This document shows positions 25,423-34,818 of a stretch of 64,000 bases of DNA, piece after piece. Origin of the DNA: Acidobacteriota bacterium (GTDB lineage Bacteria; Acidobacteriota; Blastocatellia; Pyrinomonadales; Pyrinomonadaceae); the NCBI GenBank assembly GCA_016700175.1, contig CP065003.1, forward strand, positions 1,932,001-1,996,000, read 5' to 3'. The position numbers and the translations under genes were made by a program. Positions within the stretch are counted from its first letter, which is position 1. Every line of letters begins with the position of its first letter. Below the pieces are notes generated by a model that saw only the letters and a list, made by a program, of their open reading frames with translations, made no database searches and was not told the DNA's origin.

Positions 25423-26949
25423 TTATCTCCTGTATTTGCCCAAAAGAGGCCGCCCCGGAAACACATTCTCGACCGATCGGCCGTCTTTGACGACAAATGT
25501 CCCGTTCACGAGCACGTGCTTCACGCCGGTCGAGAAAGACAGGTCCTTCTCGAACGTAGCAGTATCGATGATCGTTTCGGGATCGAAAATCGTTATGTCC
25601 GCGTCGGCGCCAACCTGGATCCGGCCTTTGAGCTTCGCCGAGGGAGCGACCTTTTCCAGGCGTTTCGCGGGCATTATCGTCATCTTCCCAAGCGCGTCCT
25701 TCAGCGAGAGCACCTTTTGCTCACGGACGTACCTGCCGAGCACACGCGAAAAGGTCCCGGCCGAACGAGGATGCGCTCCCGGCGCGTACGGCATTCCGTC
25801 GGACGCTATCATCGTGAACGGCGCCTTTATCCCTTTTTCGATCCATTCCGGTTTCATCAGGTGAATGATCACGACGCCGCCCTGTTCGCGATACTTCTTG
25901 AATGTCTCCTCGGTCAAACGCTCGCCGGTGTCCTGCCATTGGAGATCGCCGTAGGAGATACCCATACGCTGCTGCCAGCCTTCGTCGAACAGGCTCGATT
26001 CGAGGCTGGTCGACGCGGCGGTGTACGGATAGAGCTCGGTCGTGATGTCGAGCCCGCGTTCCTGCGCCGCCTTGACCATCGCAAGTGATGTGTCGATCTC
26101 GCCGAGCGAGACCGAGTTGATATGAACGATGTGAAGCGACGTTCCGTTTACCACGGCATCCGCGATGGCTTCCTTGATGGCGCCAATGTTGATGCCTCGG
26201 ACGTGGGTGAAGATCACGCTGTCCATTTCGGCGGCGCATTTGTAAAGCTCGAATACCTCTCCGCGGGTCGCGCCCGGAAAATATCCGATCGGAAGGCCTA
26301 CCCCGAGCGCCCCGGCCTCGAGTTCGGTCCGGATTCCACTGCACATCCCGGGTATCTCATCTGCGGTTAGCGATTCGTAATTTGACCGCCCTACTGCCGC
26401 GAAAATAGGGTTAACTTTCTCGCTTTCCCAACCGTCCGTTATTACCACCTTGCGGAGTGCCGCCGCCTGTTCGGCGTACTTCTTCATCGCCAGCCAGCGT
26501 GCATCGCCGTGCGCGGCCGACGCGCCGAAGTTTATCAGGGACCTGCCGCGCTTCATCTCGATCCACTCGCGCACAAAGGAATATCCGCCCTCAAGTTCGA
26601 GCGCGGTCGTCACTCCGTCGTGCGCCTGGTACTCGTTCGCCTGATTGGTCTGGCCGTGCGCGTGAAGATCGATGAATCCCGGTGAGACGACTAGACCGGA
26701 AACGTCGATAACCTCTTTGCCTTTAAGCTCGCTTGCCGAAACCTCAGCGATCCGGTCGCCTCTTATTCCGACGTTGCGAACCGCATCGAGGCCGGTCTCG
26801 GGATCGATCACGCGCCCGCCTTTGAGGACGATGTCGTAGGTTTCGGGAGCCTCGGCGGATACGGACGGGGGCCCGCTTCCGTTCAAAGCGACGAAGACAA
26901 AGATGGACAGAAAAAGAATTGTGCCGAAAATCTTTCGACCAGGTAGCAT
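25423..26949 (-). CDS. Exported D-aminoacylase/N-acyl-D-amino-acid deacylase-like amidohydrolase
   Basis: A 508-residue protein with a signal peptide or anchor (1-31). The amidohydrolase domain opens DIVLKGGRVIDPETGLDAVRN, has the metal motif GFIDLHAHGQTNQ (about 93-105, H-x-H), a Cys-containing loop PGMCSGIR, FTHVRG, LHIVHINS, and a late GRIQVGADADITIFDPETI strand of the composite domain. This order matches D-aminoacylases and related dihydroorotase-like enzymes; substrate inferred only. It lies just upstream of the coupled unit (44-nt gap). Confidence 0.82.
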   Translation of the reverse strand: MLPGRKIFGTILFLSIFVFVALNGSGPPSVSAEAPETYDIVLKGGRVIDPETGLDAVRNVGIRGDRIAEVSASELKGKEVIDVSGLVVSPGFIDLHAHGQTNQANEYQAHDGVTTALELEGGYSFVREWIEMKRGRSLINFGASAAHGDARWLAMKKYAEQAAALRKVVITDGWESEKVNPIFAAVGRSNYESLTADEIPGMCSGIRTELEAGALGVGLPIGYFPGATRGEVFELYKCAAEMDSVIFTHVRGINIGAIKEAIADAVVNGTSLHIVHINSVSLGEIDTSLAMVKAAQERGLDITTELYPYTAASTSLESSLFDEGWQQRMGISYGDLQWQDTGERLTEETFKKYREQGGVVIIHLMKPEWIEKGIKAPFTMIASDGMPYAPGAHPRSAGTFSRVLGRYVREQKVLSLKDALGKMTIMPAKRLEKVAPSAKLKGRIQVGADADITIFDPETIIDTATFEKDLSFSTGVKHVLVNGTFVVKDGRSVENVFPGRPLLGKYRR

Positions 26950-27684
26950 ACTGATCTCCTTTGAAGGGATTGGGGGGTGTCGTGGGGATTATAACCTTAA
27001 AGGAGTCAGGAGTCAGAGGATTGTGCTCGGATCTCGCCTGACTCGATTTACCCCGAAGGGGTATCGGATGTTAGCCCGGGGCAAGCCGCAGGCGCAGCCC
27101 CCGGGAAGAGACGTCCCACAAACCCCTCGCCGCGTAGCGGCGCCATCGGAACCCAGAGCTCCAGCGACGGGCGAAACGGAACGCACGCGTCCCGCGTGCA
27201 TCGGGCGCGAAGCGGCCGCAATGTCCGATAAGCTTTAGCTTGTCGCCCGCCGCAAGGCGGGAGCCGCCGAGCTGCCGCTACAGCGGCTCCCTATCTTTTC
27301 GGGAGGGCACCGTTTCAACAGACATCTCCGGCCGCTTTAACGGCGGCACGTGTCAGAAGCCCAAGCGTCAGCGCGGGCTACCGTGAGTACTGAGAGATCA
27401 GTGCTGAGACCTGTCTCACATTGATTCCTGATCATCGAGAGCCGACCACTGACGGTAGCCCTCCCTCACGGCCGGGCTTCGGACACGGCCGCTTCGCGCT
27501 CGTCGCAGGCGAGGCCGGCGGCGCCCCAGTCAAAACGGCCCGACTTATCTCTCAGCACTCATCTCTCAGTACTCATCTCTCAGTACTCATCTCTCAGTAC
27601 TCATCTCTCAGTACTCATCTCTCAGTACTCATCTCTCAGTACTCATCTCTCAGTACTCATCTCTCAGTACTCATCTCTCAGTAC
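26950..27684. repeat. Long intergenic mosaic
   Basis: No gene. In order: the TTAGCCCGGGG/CCCCCGGGAA element (27060-27115), a GCGTCCCGCGTGCA hairpin, the CGATAAGCTTTAGCTTGTCG element with its CCCGCC/GGCGGG hairpin (27223-27263), GTGTCAGAAGCCCAAGCGTC (27348), a short reversed 14-bp array (27383-27410), an AGCCCTCCC hairpin element (27461-27493), and the 14-bp array described separately. Confidence 0.75.
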
Positions 27685-27689
27685 TCAGA
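27543..27689. repeat. 14-bp tandem array, about ten units
   Basis: Near-perfect repeats of ACTCATCTCTCAGT (sense strand CTGAGAGATGAGTA), with the first unit degenerate. The array overlaps the stop codon of the 27685 gene: its TGA is the TGA of the first partial unit. Identical units fill 29198-29630 and appear at 49176-49206 and 51457-51590. Confidence 0.95.
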
Positions 27690-28812
27690 TATCCAGCGAA
27701 TCCATCGGGCTCTCGTCCTTCGGATGGAGGACGATGTGGACGTATAGAGAATCATTCTCGCCTACAGCGATTTCTTCGCGCCCTATTCTCGATGTTTTCA
27801 AGCCACTCCTCGTTAGGAGATCTTCGAGTCTTTGAGGAAGCCCCAAAACCTCTTTGTTTTCCCTGCCTTCAATCGTTTCTAAATTCCCAGGTCTGCGTAC
27901 GACGAAAGACACCTTGAAAGCCGGAAACTCATTCAATGTATCAGCGATTGCCTGCAGGAGTCTCTCTTCTTCGTTAGCGTCCGGCAATGAGTAGTAGTCT
28001 GCCAGGTCGAACGCCCGGGCTTGGAACTTTCTAGGGGCAACCGCTGAGACCGGTGGCGTTTCTTCGTTTTGCACCCAATACTCAATTTCAATCTCATCCG
28101 AACCATATTCTTCATTCTCTGACCTTGGCTTTTCTCCAGCGTAAATCGACTGAATTCGAGCAGCCATAATCCCTCTTTGCTCTAGGTTCCGGAGTTTTTC
28201 GTCGACCAATCTCTTCCAACGACCCGGGATTCGATACTGGGCATCCCTTACAACAAGAAAGAGGCGTGAAGCTGGCTGAGAAGACAATATGTCAGCGATT
28301 CCGGCCTCAACGGCAAAATCCGGACCCCATGCCGTTTCGTGGCCGTAGACTGCAAATCCGAAGTACTCAGCAACGGCTTCCTCGGCGACCTTCCCTGTTA
28401 CAGTTCCTATCGGACTGACAAAAGCCTTGCGCTGGGGAGGAACTTCCGAGTTTCTCGGTAAGACCCAAAACTCCGTCATCGTATCAACCGGCCGTTCAAA
28501 CCTGCCTCCGTTGACGACCTTTATTCTTTGCTCATCGATACCGCCATGATGTAAGAGATACCCCTTCGCCTGTTTTCCGATCGAATCAGCCGTACCTACA
28601 CCCTTACCAGTGGGACCATATGTTCGTATCAGCCCTACCGCATCTGGGTCGCTTGAGAGATAATTTAAGAAGATATCTAACCGTGCTGACCAACTTTCAT
28701 TGTTGGCCCTTCCGATCTCGTCAATGAGTTCCGGCTCGGTGATCTTGTCCTGAGCGGGCAGGAATGAAGCAAAAAGAAGCAGCAGCAGGCAGAATCCGAG
28801 CGTTCGTTTCAT
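27685..28812 (-). CDS. Exported protein of unknown function with two similar halves
   Basis: A 375-residue protein with a signal peptide (KRTLGFCLLLLLFASFLPAQ). The first part (ARLDIFLNYLSSDPDAVGLIRTYGP, then a loop, then GIDEQRIKVVNGG) resembles a domain seen in many exported hypothetical proteins of related bacteria; a second similar stretch begins near 285 (LLQAIADTLNEFPAFKVSFVV). Function unknown. The ATG at 28812 is chosen for GGAGG 9 nt upstream and the signal. It is bracketed by two intergenic mosaics built in the same order. Confidence 0.65.
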   Translation of the reverse strand: MKRTLGFCLLLLLFASFLPAQDKITEPELIDEIGRANNESWSARLDIFLNYLSSDPDAVGLIRTYGPTGKGVGTADSIGKQAKGYLLHHGGIDEQRIKVVNGGRFERPVDTMTEFWVLPRNSEVPPQRKAFVSPIGTVTGKVAEEAVAEYFGFAVYGHETAWGPDFAVEAGIADILSSQPASRLFLVVRDAQYRIPGRWKRLVDEKLRNLEQRGIMAARIQSIYAGEKPRSENEEYGSDEIEIEYWVQNEETPPVSAVAPRKFQARAFDLADYYSLPDANEEERLLQAIADTLNEFPAFKVSFVVRRPGNLETIEGRENKEVLGLPQRLEDLLTRSGLKTSRIGREEIAVGENDSLYVHIVLHPKDESPMDSLDI

Positions 28813-29197
28813 TGCGGGAGTCCTCCAAGATTGATATTTCATGTCCTCCGTTGACTCATCGGTTAGGTGAGTTTGCCTTTGAAGTTCAGCGAAACGTGTC
28901 AGAAGCCCAAGCGTCAGCGCGGGCTACGCTCGAGTAACGAGAAGAAAGGACTGAGAACTGAGACTTCGCTCACACTGCTACCTGATCATTGGGACCCGGC
29001 CAGTGACGGTAGCCCTCCCTCACGGTCGGGCTACGGACACGTAGTAGAAACGCCCTTTGAACCTCGAACCCTAAACTTTGAACTTCGCGGTCGCATTCCC
29101 GCCTTTCGGCGGGCGACAAGCTAAAGCTTATCGGACATTCCGGCCGCTTCGCGCCCGACGCAGGCGAGGCCGCCTGCGATCCAGTCAAAACGGCCCG
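28813..29197. repeat. Intergenic mosaic duplicated from 27340-27542
   Basis: No gene. It carries, in the same order as the gap at 27340-27542, GTGTCAGAAGCCCAAGCGTC (28894), a short reversed array piece (28952-28966), CCTGATCAT, the AGCCCTCCC hairpin (29007-29041), the GACAAGCTAAAGCTTATCGG element (29098-29137), and CCAGTCAAAACGGCCCGACT leading into the next array. Confidence 0.75.
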
Positions 29198-29630
29198 ACT
29201 CATCTCTCAGTACTCATCTCTCATTACTCATCTCTCAGTACTCATCTCTCATTACTCATCTCTCAGTACTCATCTCTCAGTACTCATCTCTCAGTACTCA
29301 TCTCTCAGTACTCATCTCTCAGTACTCATCTCTCAGTACTCATCTCTCAGTACTCATCTCTCAGTACTCATCTCTCAGTACTCATCTCTCAGTACTCATC
29401 TCTCAGTACTCATCTCTCAGTACTCATCTCTCAGTACTCATCTCTCAGTACTCATCTCTCAGTACTCATCTCTCAGTACTCATCTCTCAGTACTCATCTC
29501 TCAGTACTCATCTCTCAGTACTCATCTCTCAGTACTCATCTCTCAGTACTCATCTCTCAGTACTCATCTCTCAGTACTCATCTCTCAGTACTCATCTCTC
29601 AGTACTCATCTCTCAGCACTCATCTCTCGG
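29198..29630. repeat. 14-bp tandem array, about 31 units
   Basis: About 433 bp of ACTCATCTCTCAGT, almost identical in every unit; the second and fourth units read CTCATT in place of CTCAGT. It starts directly after CGGCCCG and stops 10 bp before the stop codon of the 29640 gene. On the sense strand each unit has two TGA triplets, and because 14 is not a multiple of three they fall in every frame; the other strand has none. This is the largest array in the window. Confidence 0.97.
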
Positions 29631-29639
29631 CGCACTTCT

Positions 29640-29897
29640 CTATGCCCCTCGCTTGCGCTCGGGGTTCCGATCCTTCATCCCTCCCGGCTCGGGCGCGCCG
29701 TACTCCGCCTTGTACTCGGCGAACACTTTCTCAACCTCGTCGAGGTCCGCGATCCGGTCGAAGTTCTCGAAGATGAAGGTGAGCAGATAATTGTTACCGT
29801 AGCCGTATTTCTCGCTCAGCTTTCGGAGCCGCTCGTATGCCTTCTCGGACATCGCGGCGCTGAATCGTTTCGGAAGGGGGAATCGTTTTGCAGCCAT
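29640..29897 (-). CDS. Small basic protein, unknown; repeat-derived C terminus
   Basis: An 85-residue protein. The first 65 residues (PLPKRFSAAMSEKAYERLRKL, then EKYGYGNNYLLTFIFENFDRIADLDEV) look like a small helical DNA-binding or regulator fold, not identified. The last residues, DRNPERKRGA, are encoded by the dispersed element CGGAACCCCGAGCGCAAGCG, copies of which lie at 45931 and 46110 outside any gene. The element therefore has replaced or extended the natural C terminus. Confidence 0.55.
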   Translation of the reverse strand: MAAKRFPLPKRFSAAMSEKAYERLRKLSEKYGYGNNYLLTFIFENFDRIADLDEVEKVFAEYKAEYGAPEPGGMKDRNPERKRGA

Positions 29898-29941
29898 ACT
29901 TCAATTCTCATCGGTCAATGGTCAATGGTCCTTGGTCAATG

Positions 29942-30715
29942 TCACCCCAGCGTCGTATCAAGAAACATCATAAACACAAATCCTGTCAAAAGGCTGAAAG
30001 TCGCCACGTTCGCAAATCTCGACCGGTGAGTTTCCGGAATGATCTCGTGGCTGATGATGAACAGCATCGCGCCGGCCGCGAATGCGAGCGAGAACGGAAG
30101 GACCGGACCGGAGAACGACACGGCGACGCTGCCCACAAGCCCGCCGATCGGCTCCGCAAGCCCTGTCAGGAAACCGACCGTGAACGATTTGGCTTTCGAA
30201 TATCCGACGGCGAGCATCGAGACCGAGACCGCGAGGCCTTCGGGAATGTTCTGAATTCCTATGCCTGTCGCCAGCGTCGTTCCGTTCGCAACGTCGCCGC
30301 CCGCGAATCCAACCCCGACTGCCATTCCTTCGGGGAAGTTATGGATCGTGATCGCGATGATGAACAGCCAGATACGGCTCAGCGTCTCGGTGTCCGGCCC
30401 CTGATGCCCGAGCCGGAAATGCTCGTGCGGCAGGACCTGGTTCATGCCCCACAGCACAACCGCCCCCGCCAGTACACCTGCGATCACGACTCCTACCGCG
30501 ATGTAGGTGCTCTCGAAGTGCTTTTCGCCGTATTCGATCCCCGGTAGCAAGAGTGAAAAGAAAGAAGCGGCAAGCATGATACCCGCCGCAAAACTGAGCA
30601 GACCGTCCTCAAGCTTCTCGGAAAGCCTACGAATGAAGAAAACGCCAAGTGCCCCGACTCCCGTCAGTGCGCCCGCGATCAAACTTCCGATAAATCCCAG
30701 CCAGATTACACTCAT
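29942..30715 (-). CDS. ZIP-family divalent metal transporter (ZupT-like)
   Basis: A 257-residue inner-membrane protein with about eight spans. The metal-binding helices are clear: ITIHNFPEGMAVGVGF (H-N-x-P-E-G) in TM4, GIGIQNIPEGLAVSV in TM5, and ISHEIIPETH near the end. ZIP proteins import Zn2+, Fe2+ or Mn2+. A His-containing loop (LPHEHFRLGHQG) lies before TM4. The start at 30715 fits the first span; a longer frame reaches 30766. The stop codon adjoins a GGTCAAT array. Confidence 0.88.
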   Translation of the reverse strand: MSVIWLGFIGSLIAGALTGVGALGVFFIRRLSEKLEDGLLSFAAGIMLAASFFSLLLPGIEYGEKHFESTYIAVGVVIAGVLAGAVVLWGMNQVLPHEHFRLGHQGPDTETLSRIWLFIIAITIHNFPEGMAVGVGFAGGDVANGTTLATGIGIQNIPEGLAVSVSMLAVGYSKAKSFTVGFLTGLAEPIGGLVGSVAVSFSGPVLPFSLAFAAGAMLFIISHEIIPETHRSRFANVATFSLLTGFVFMMFLDTTLG

Positions 30716-31013
30716 ACGGGTTAGCCCGTCCGCTGCTCTCTCAAATGCCGGGCACTGACCGGACACGCGCCATTCTCACGGGATTGCGGAGGTTTCCGTT
30801 CAACGGGTGCTGAGTATCAATTCAGCGCCCTTGGTGGTAACGGGCCCGAAACGATCGTCGAATTTTCATTTCAATCGACTGATACATTGACGGTTTGCCC
30901 GATCGCGACAGGGGATCAGCGATCCGTAAAACCCGTTGTGACCGGACATCCCGGCAGTGCTCACCTAGTCGGAATCGATCTCACGTCACGGCCGCCGCAG
31001 CGAACGCAAGACC
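30716..31013. other. Intergenic region, nothing recognised
   Basis: I see no gene, array or dispersed element in this stretch beyond short GC-rich phrases. Confidence 0.4.
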
Positions 31014-31787
31014 TCATTTCCCTGGCTTGTCCTCCGGATCTACGTTACGCATTTCCCAAAGCATCGTGAATTTCAGAAACACGCCGTATGCAGAGAAATA
31101 AGCGATCACAAGCCCCGGAAGTCCGTCGAGTATCCCCAGCTTCAAGAAGTAGCTTCGTATAAAGGCGAGGATCGGCCGGAAAAACAGGTCCGCGTATCCC
31201 ACCTTTCTTCCTGTCTCGAAATAGTGCTTCGCTGACGCCGCTGCGTACCTTCCGATCACGTTGTGGTGGTCCGCAGTATTCTTCTTTGTGTAGTGCAGAA
31301 GCTCGCCTTCGAGCTTCTCAATTCTGCCATCGACTCTTGCAGTTTCGTGCGGGGGAATCCCTCCCCAGTAGCTTTTTGAACTTCGGTACAGGCGCATCAC
31401 GTAGTCGGGATACCAACCGGAGTGTTTGATCCAACGGCCAAGGTAGAAAGCCCGGCGTGCGATCCGGAATCCGTCCGGGAGTGTCGCCGGATCGCGGTCC
31501 TTCAGTGCGAGGATCGCATCCCTGAGTTCCGGCGTCAGGCGTTCGTCCGCATCGATCCAGAATATCCAGTCGCCTGAAGTCTTCGAGTCGGCGAACTCAT
31601 GCTGCAGACCGTGGTTAATGAACTCGTTGAAAAAGATCTTGTCGGTGAACTGGCGCGCGATCTCTACCGTTCGGTCAGTGGAGTAGGAGTCGACGATGAC
31701 GATCTCATCCGCCCATTCAACCGTCTCGCATACTCTGGCGATGTTGTCTTCTTCGTCGAAAACTATGATCTTGGCAGAGATCTTCAT
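31014..31787 (-). CDS. Family 2 glycosyltransferase (WaaE/KdtX-like)
   Basis: A 257-residue GT-A glycosyltransferase. Landmarks are the nucleotide-sugar region IIVFDEEDNIARVCETVEWADEIVIVDSYSTDRT, the D-x-D-like metal motif WIFWIDADERL, and the acceptor segment GWYPDYVMRLYRSS with GIPPHETARVDG. This is the pattern of WaaE/KdtX-type LPS core beta-1,4-glucosyltransferases and relatives. A C-terminal hydrophobic patch (LPGLVIAYFSAYGVFLKF) suggests membrane association. Confidence 0.87.
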   Translation of the reverse strand: MKISAKIIVFDEEDNIARVCETVEWADEIVIVDSYSTDRTVEIARQFTDKIFFNEFINHGLQHEFADSKTSGDWIFWIDADERLTPELRDAILALKDRDPATLPDGFRIARRAFYLGRWIKHSGWYPDYVMRLYRSSKSYWGGIPPHETARVDGRIEKLEGELLHYTKKNTADHHNVIGRYAAASAKHYFETGRKVGYADLFFRPILAFIRSYFLKLGILDGLPGLVIAYFSAYGVFLKFTMLWEMRNVDPEDKPGK

Positions 31788-32174
31788 GGGAGAAGAATAC
31801 AGGAGACAGGAGGGAGAATACAGAAGTCAGGAATCAGACGACAGCGTAGCGACGGCCTGCATTTAGCCGTGGGTAAGCCCGAAGGGCGCCACCCACGGAA
31901 CAAGGTCAAACAACGATCCGGAGTCGCGTAGCGACGGCACGCGTTCGTCTCCCCCGGCTCCGTTCACGCCCCACTCTCCCGCCTGACGGCGGGCGACAAG
32001 CTGAAGCTTATCGGACACCGCTCACCGATCCCACTCACAAGTGCGCGGGCTAAACAGCTCACCGATCCCACGCACAAGTGCGCGGGCTAAACAGCTCACC
32101 GAACCTCGGACAGTCGCGATCCGCACCCCGCCTTCCGGCGGGCGACAAGCTGAAGCTTATCGGACACCGTTCAC
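31788..32174. repeat. Intergenic mosaic of dispersed elements
   Basis: No gene. It has the CATTTAGCCGTGGGTAAGCC element in reverse (31845-31905), the GACAAGCTGAAGCTTATCGG element twice (31978-32019 and 32127-32168), and two direct copies of GCGCGGGCTAAACAGCTCACCGA (32050 and 32083). Confidence 0.75.
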
Positions 32175-32963
32175 CTACACCTTCTTGATCCCGATCCTTG
32201 CCGACACCTCGATCGGGCCGTTCTCGTTCCATTTCGGGCGGAGCATAAGTCCTTTCGCCTCCGGCGTTTCACTCATCACGATATCATTCGACGGATTGTA
32301 CGGACTATCCCCGTATTTGGTGTAAGGCTGCTGTGAAGTAAACACCTTCTTGCAAAGCTCTGGATCAAAGTAGAACTGACTGGCAAGCCGGGACCTGTCA
32401 TCGGTAAGGATCTTGAAATGTATGTGGGGCGAGCGCGGCTCGTACCATCCGGGGAAGATGGTCGTGAACTCGACGTTGCCCTCCGCGTCGGTCTTTTGAG
32501 CTCCACGCAAGTACCGTTTGTCGGTCACAGGTTTTATGTGGTCGCTTCCGGTTCCGGCAAACATAAGGGACCCGAACGGATCGTGTGCAAGCTCCTCCGG
32601 ATAGCCGCTGTAACGGCCTTCGGCATCGCAATGCCAAAGCTCGACGACGGCGCCCGCAACGGGAACACAGCCTTCAGGGTCCACTACCTGCATTCTCAGC
32701 TTCAACTCCTTGCCTTCCCTGTCTTCCCTTATGTCGGCCCTCATCGGCGATGCGATAAAGAAAGGGCCTTCCGTCTGCGATGCCGTCAGAACGCAATCAG
32801 GCCCGCCGATCGCCGGCGCTTCCGTAAGGGCCGAGGTATCTGCCGAGACGAAGCTGATCAGAAATCGCAAAATGCTGTTTTTCCCGAACCATAGGCCGGC
32901 GCCTCCAAGACCGAACACGCCAACAGAACCGAGAATGAAGTTTCTCCGCGTCGTTTTTTTCAT
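32175..32963 (-). CDS. Intradiol ring-cleavage dioxygenase (protocatechuate 3,4-dioxygenase beta-like)
   Basis: A 262-residue protein with a Tat-like N terminus (TRRNFILGSVGVFGLGGAGL). The catalytic domain has all four Fe(III) ligands: Tyr118 in GRYSGY, Tyr174 in PGWYEPRSPHIHFK, and His180 and His182. The family cleaves catechol-type rings between the hydroxyls. The export signal indicates a periplasmic enzyme, as for many Tat-exported homologues of unknown substrate. No pathway neighbours are present. Confidence 0.85.
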   Translation of the reverse strand: MKKTTRRNFILGSVGVFGLGGAGLWFGKNSILRFLISFVSADTSALTEAPAIGGPDCVLTASQTEGPFFIASPMRADIREDREGKELKLRMQVVDPEGCVPVAGAVVELWHCDAEGRYSGYPEELAHDPFGSLMFAGTGSDHIKPVTDKRYLRGAQKTDAEGNVEFTTIFPGWYEPRSPHIHFKILTDDRSRLASQFYFDPELCKKVFTSQQPYTKYGDSPYNPSNDIVMSETPEAKGLMLRPKWNENGPIEVSARIGIKKV

Positions 32964-33443
32964 CTGCCGAATTGTCCTTTAGCTTTTGGAGGCCGCGGAG
33001 ATTCAAGTACCGCTTCGCCGCTTGTCTGAAGGGAGTCCGAGTGGTCTGAACTCTAGCTTCAATCCGATGAAAAGTAAACGGTTAGCAGTGATCGGTGAGC
33101 GGTGAGCTGTGAGCCGTGCCCGCTAGCCGAAAGCGTGCCGCGGCCGGTTTTTCGTATCTCCGCGGCTATGCCGCCGTGGTGTGCGGAATGGCTAGCCTTT
33201 CCGGCAGCCTGGCAAATACATCTCCCGCGGAGGCTGAGCCTCCGCGAAGCGAGTTAGCGCATATTCCCCGTAGACCGCAGGCATACCGCAAGTCACAGCG
33301 GCGGAGCCGCATTAGAAATTGGTAAAAACAGAACTAATCCGCCCGTACCGGATCCGTTCACGCCCCCGCCTTCCGGCGGCCGACGAGCGTACGTTTGTCG
33401 GACACCGCTCACTGCTCACCGCTCACCGCTCACCGCTCACTGC
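32964..33443. repeat. Intergenic mosaic with opposed GCTCACT arrays
   Basis: No gene. A GTGAGC-oriented set (33084-33118) lies toward the start of the dioxygenase, and a GCTCACT-oriented set (33405-33466) runs into the stop codon of the DUF5996 gene. The two are reverse complements. Between them lie GC-rich phrases and a GGCGGCCGACGAGCG degenerate element. Confidence 0.75.
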
Positions 33444-34397
33444 TCACCGCTCACCGCTCACTGCTAACTTCTCCAACGCCGCCCGGTCCCAGTTCGCAAG
33501 ATCGGCTGCCGCCTCGTACGTGCTCTGAAGAAAGTCCATCAGCGCCGCGTCCGGGTTATCCGATTTCTGAACCGCCGCGTAAGGTAATACGAACTCTCCC
33601 ATCTCTTCGAGAAAGTACGCGGCTTCGGGTTTCACCGCGGCTTCACGAAAACCCTCCGGTTCCGGATACGCATAAGAGTAGAAAGCCGCTTCCCCGAGGC
33701 CCGGCCCAGCCCAGAATCCCGCGCTCGAGACCTCGTGCGAATAAGCTTCTTCCATCACCCAGTCGGCGCAGTTCGGGATACCGCCCGGATGCTTCGGAGC
33801 GGTTCTGCCGGAGAAACGAGTGACCGCGAGGTCGAACGCGCCCCAGAAGAAATGCGACGGGCTGACTTTCCCCATGAACTTCGCACGGAATTCGTTGAAG
33901 ACGCGATCGATCTGAACCAGCGCCTGCCAGAAAAGGTTGACCGCGTCCGCATCGTAGCTCGCGTGCGTGGTGTCCTTCCTGAACGGGATCGCATCCTCGA
34001 CCTCGACCGGACGCGCGAGGATCGTCGGCTCGATCCCCAGATCATCCATCGCTCTCGTGTATTTTTCATAAAAATCCGCGACCGTCATCGGCTCGAGAGC
34101 GAAAGACGCTTTGGCCCCGTCGGACGTTTCGATCTTCAGCCTGTGGTCCTTGAAATCCATCTCGACCGCAAAATTGCGGCCGTCGAGCGGGATCGAAGAG
34201 GTGGTAAGGCCGGACGGCGTGACATACAGCGCGATCCCCCACCAGTGGTTCACCGGAGGGGCGAAAGCCAGCCGTGTCTTGCCCACGATCTGCGACCACA
34301 TATGCACGGTGGCAAGGGTGTCTTCCCATTCTTCGAGCGCCGGAAGCTCCGGCCAGGCTTTTTTCGTAGTTGGTTTCATAGCTGGTTCAATGGTCAA
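33444..34397 (-). CDS. DUF5996 protein
   Basis: A 317-residue cytoplasmic protein with the DUF5996 pattern: WPELPALEEWEDTLATVHMWSQIVGKTRLAFAPPVNHWWG, then YVTPSGLTTSSIPL, FDLAVTRFSGRTAPKHPGG and SHEVSSAGFWAGPG. Function is unknown. The last codons (VSGER and TGA) lie in the 7-bp array, so the stop comes from repeat sequence. The start is either the Met at 34397, inside a GGTCAAT repeat, or the next Met at 34379; the second is more likely. Confidence 0.85.
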   Translation of the reverse strand: MTIEPAMKPTTKKAWPELPALEEWEDTLATVHMWSQIVGKTRLAFAPPVNHWWGIALYVTPSGLTTSSIPLDGRNFAVEMDFKDHRLKIETSDGAKASFALEPMTVADFYEKYTRAMDDLGIEPTILARPVEVEDAIPFRKDTTHASYDADAVNLFWQALVQIDRVFNEFRAKFMGKVSPSHFFWGAFDLAVTRFSGRTAPKHPGGIPNCADWVMEEAYSHEVSSAGFWAGPGLGEAAFYSYAYPEPEGFREAAVKPEAAYFLEEMGEFVLPYAAVQKSDNPDAALMDFLQSTYEAAADLANWDRAALEKLAVSGER

Positions 34398-34818
34398 TGG
34401 TCAATGGTCAATGGTCAATGAGGAGGATACCAGACTCCCGTCTCCCGTCCTTCATTTCGCCGCTACGCGGCTCGGTGATTTTGGGGGCCGCCCCGACCGT
34501 GGGGGGCGCCCTTCGGGCTTACCCAGGGCCAAATGCACATGACCGCTACGCGGTCGCCTTTGCCCGTCGCTACGCGATCGACGGAACGCACGCGTCCCGC
34601 GTGCAGTGAGCGAAGCGAATCCGTTGTCTAACACCAAAAACGTATCGCCGCTACGCGACTCCGGATGGTCTTTCGACTTGTTCCGTGGGGGGCGCCCTTC
34701 GGGCTTACCCAGGGCCAAATGCACATGACCGCTACGCGGTCGCCTTTGCCCGTCGCTCGCGCTCCGGGTTCCGGAGCATTGGCCATTGGTCGATAATCGT
34801 TGGCCAATGACCATTGCG
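34398..34818. repeat. Intergenic mosaic: GGTCAAT array and two copies of a 75-bp element
   Basis: No gene. A 7-bp GGTCAAT array covers 34385-34420. Two direct copies of GGGGCGCCCTTCGGGCTTAC followed by GACCGCTACGCGGTC lie at 34497-34572 and 34684-34758. Each has a TTCG-loop and a TAC-loop hairpin. Confidence 0.8.

Noticed and set aside
25100..26088. Two frames on the printed strand over the SnoaL-like and deacylase genes
   Set aside because: Shadows of the minus-strand genes, which carry signal peptides and catalytic motifs.
29198..29630. Possible CRISPR array
   Set aside because: Units are 14 bp with no spacers, no cas genes nearby, and identical units occur in other gaps.
29078..29776. 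A frame rich in SSLSTHLSVLISQY on the printed strand
   Set aside because: Translation of the 14-bp array only; it has no start context and no conserved domain.
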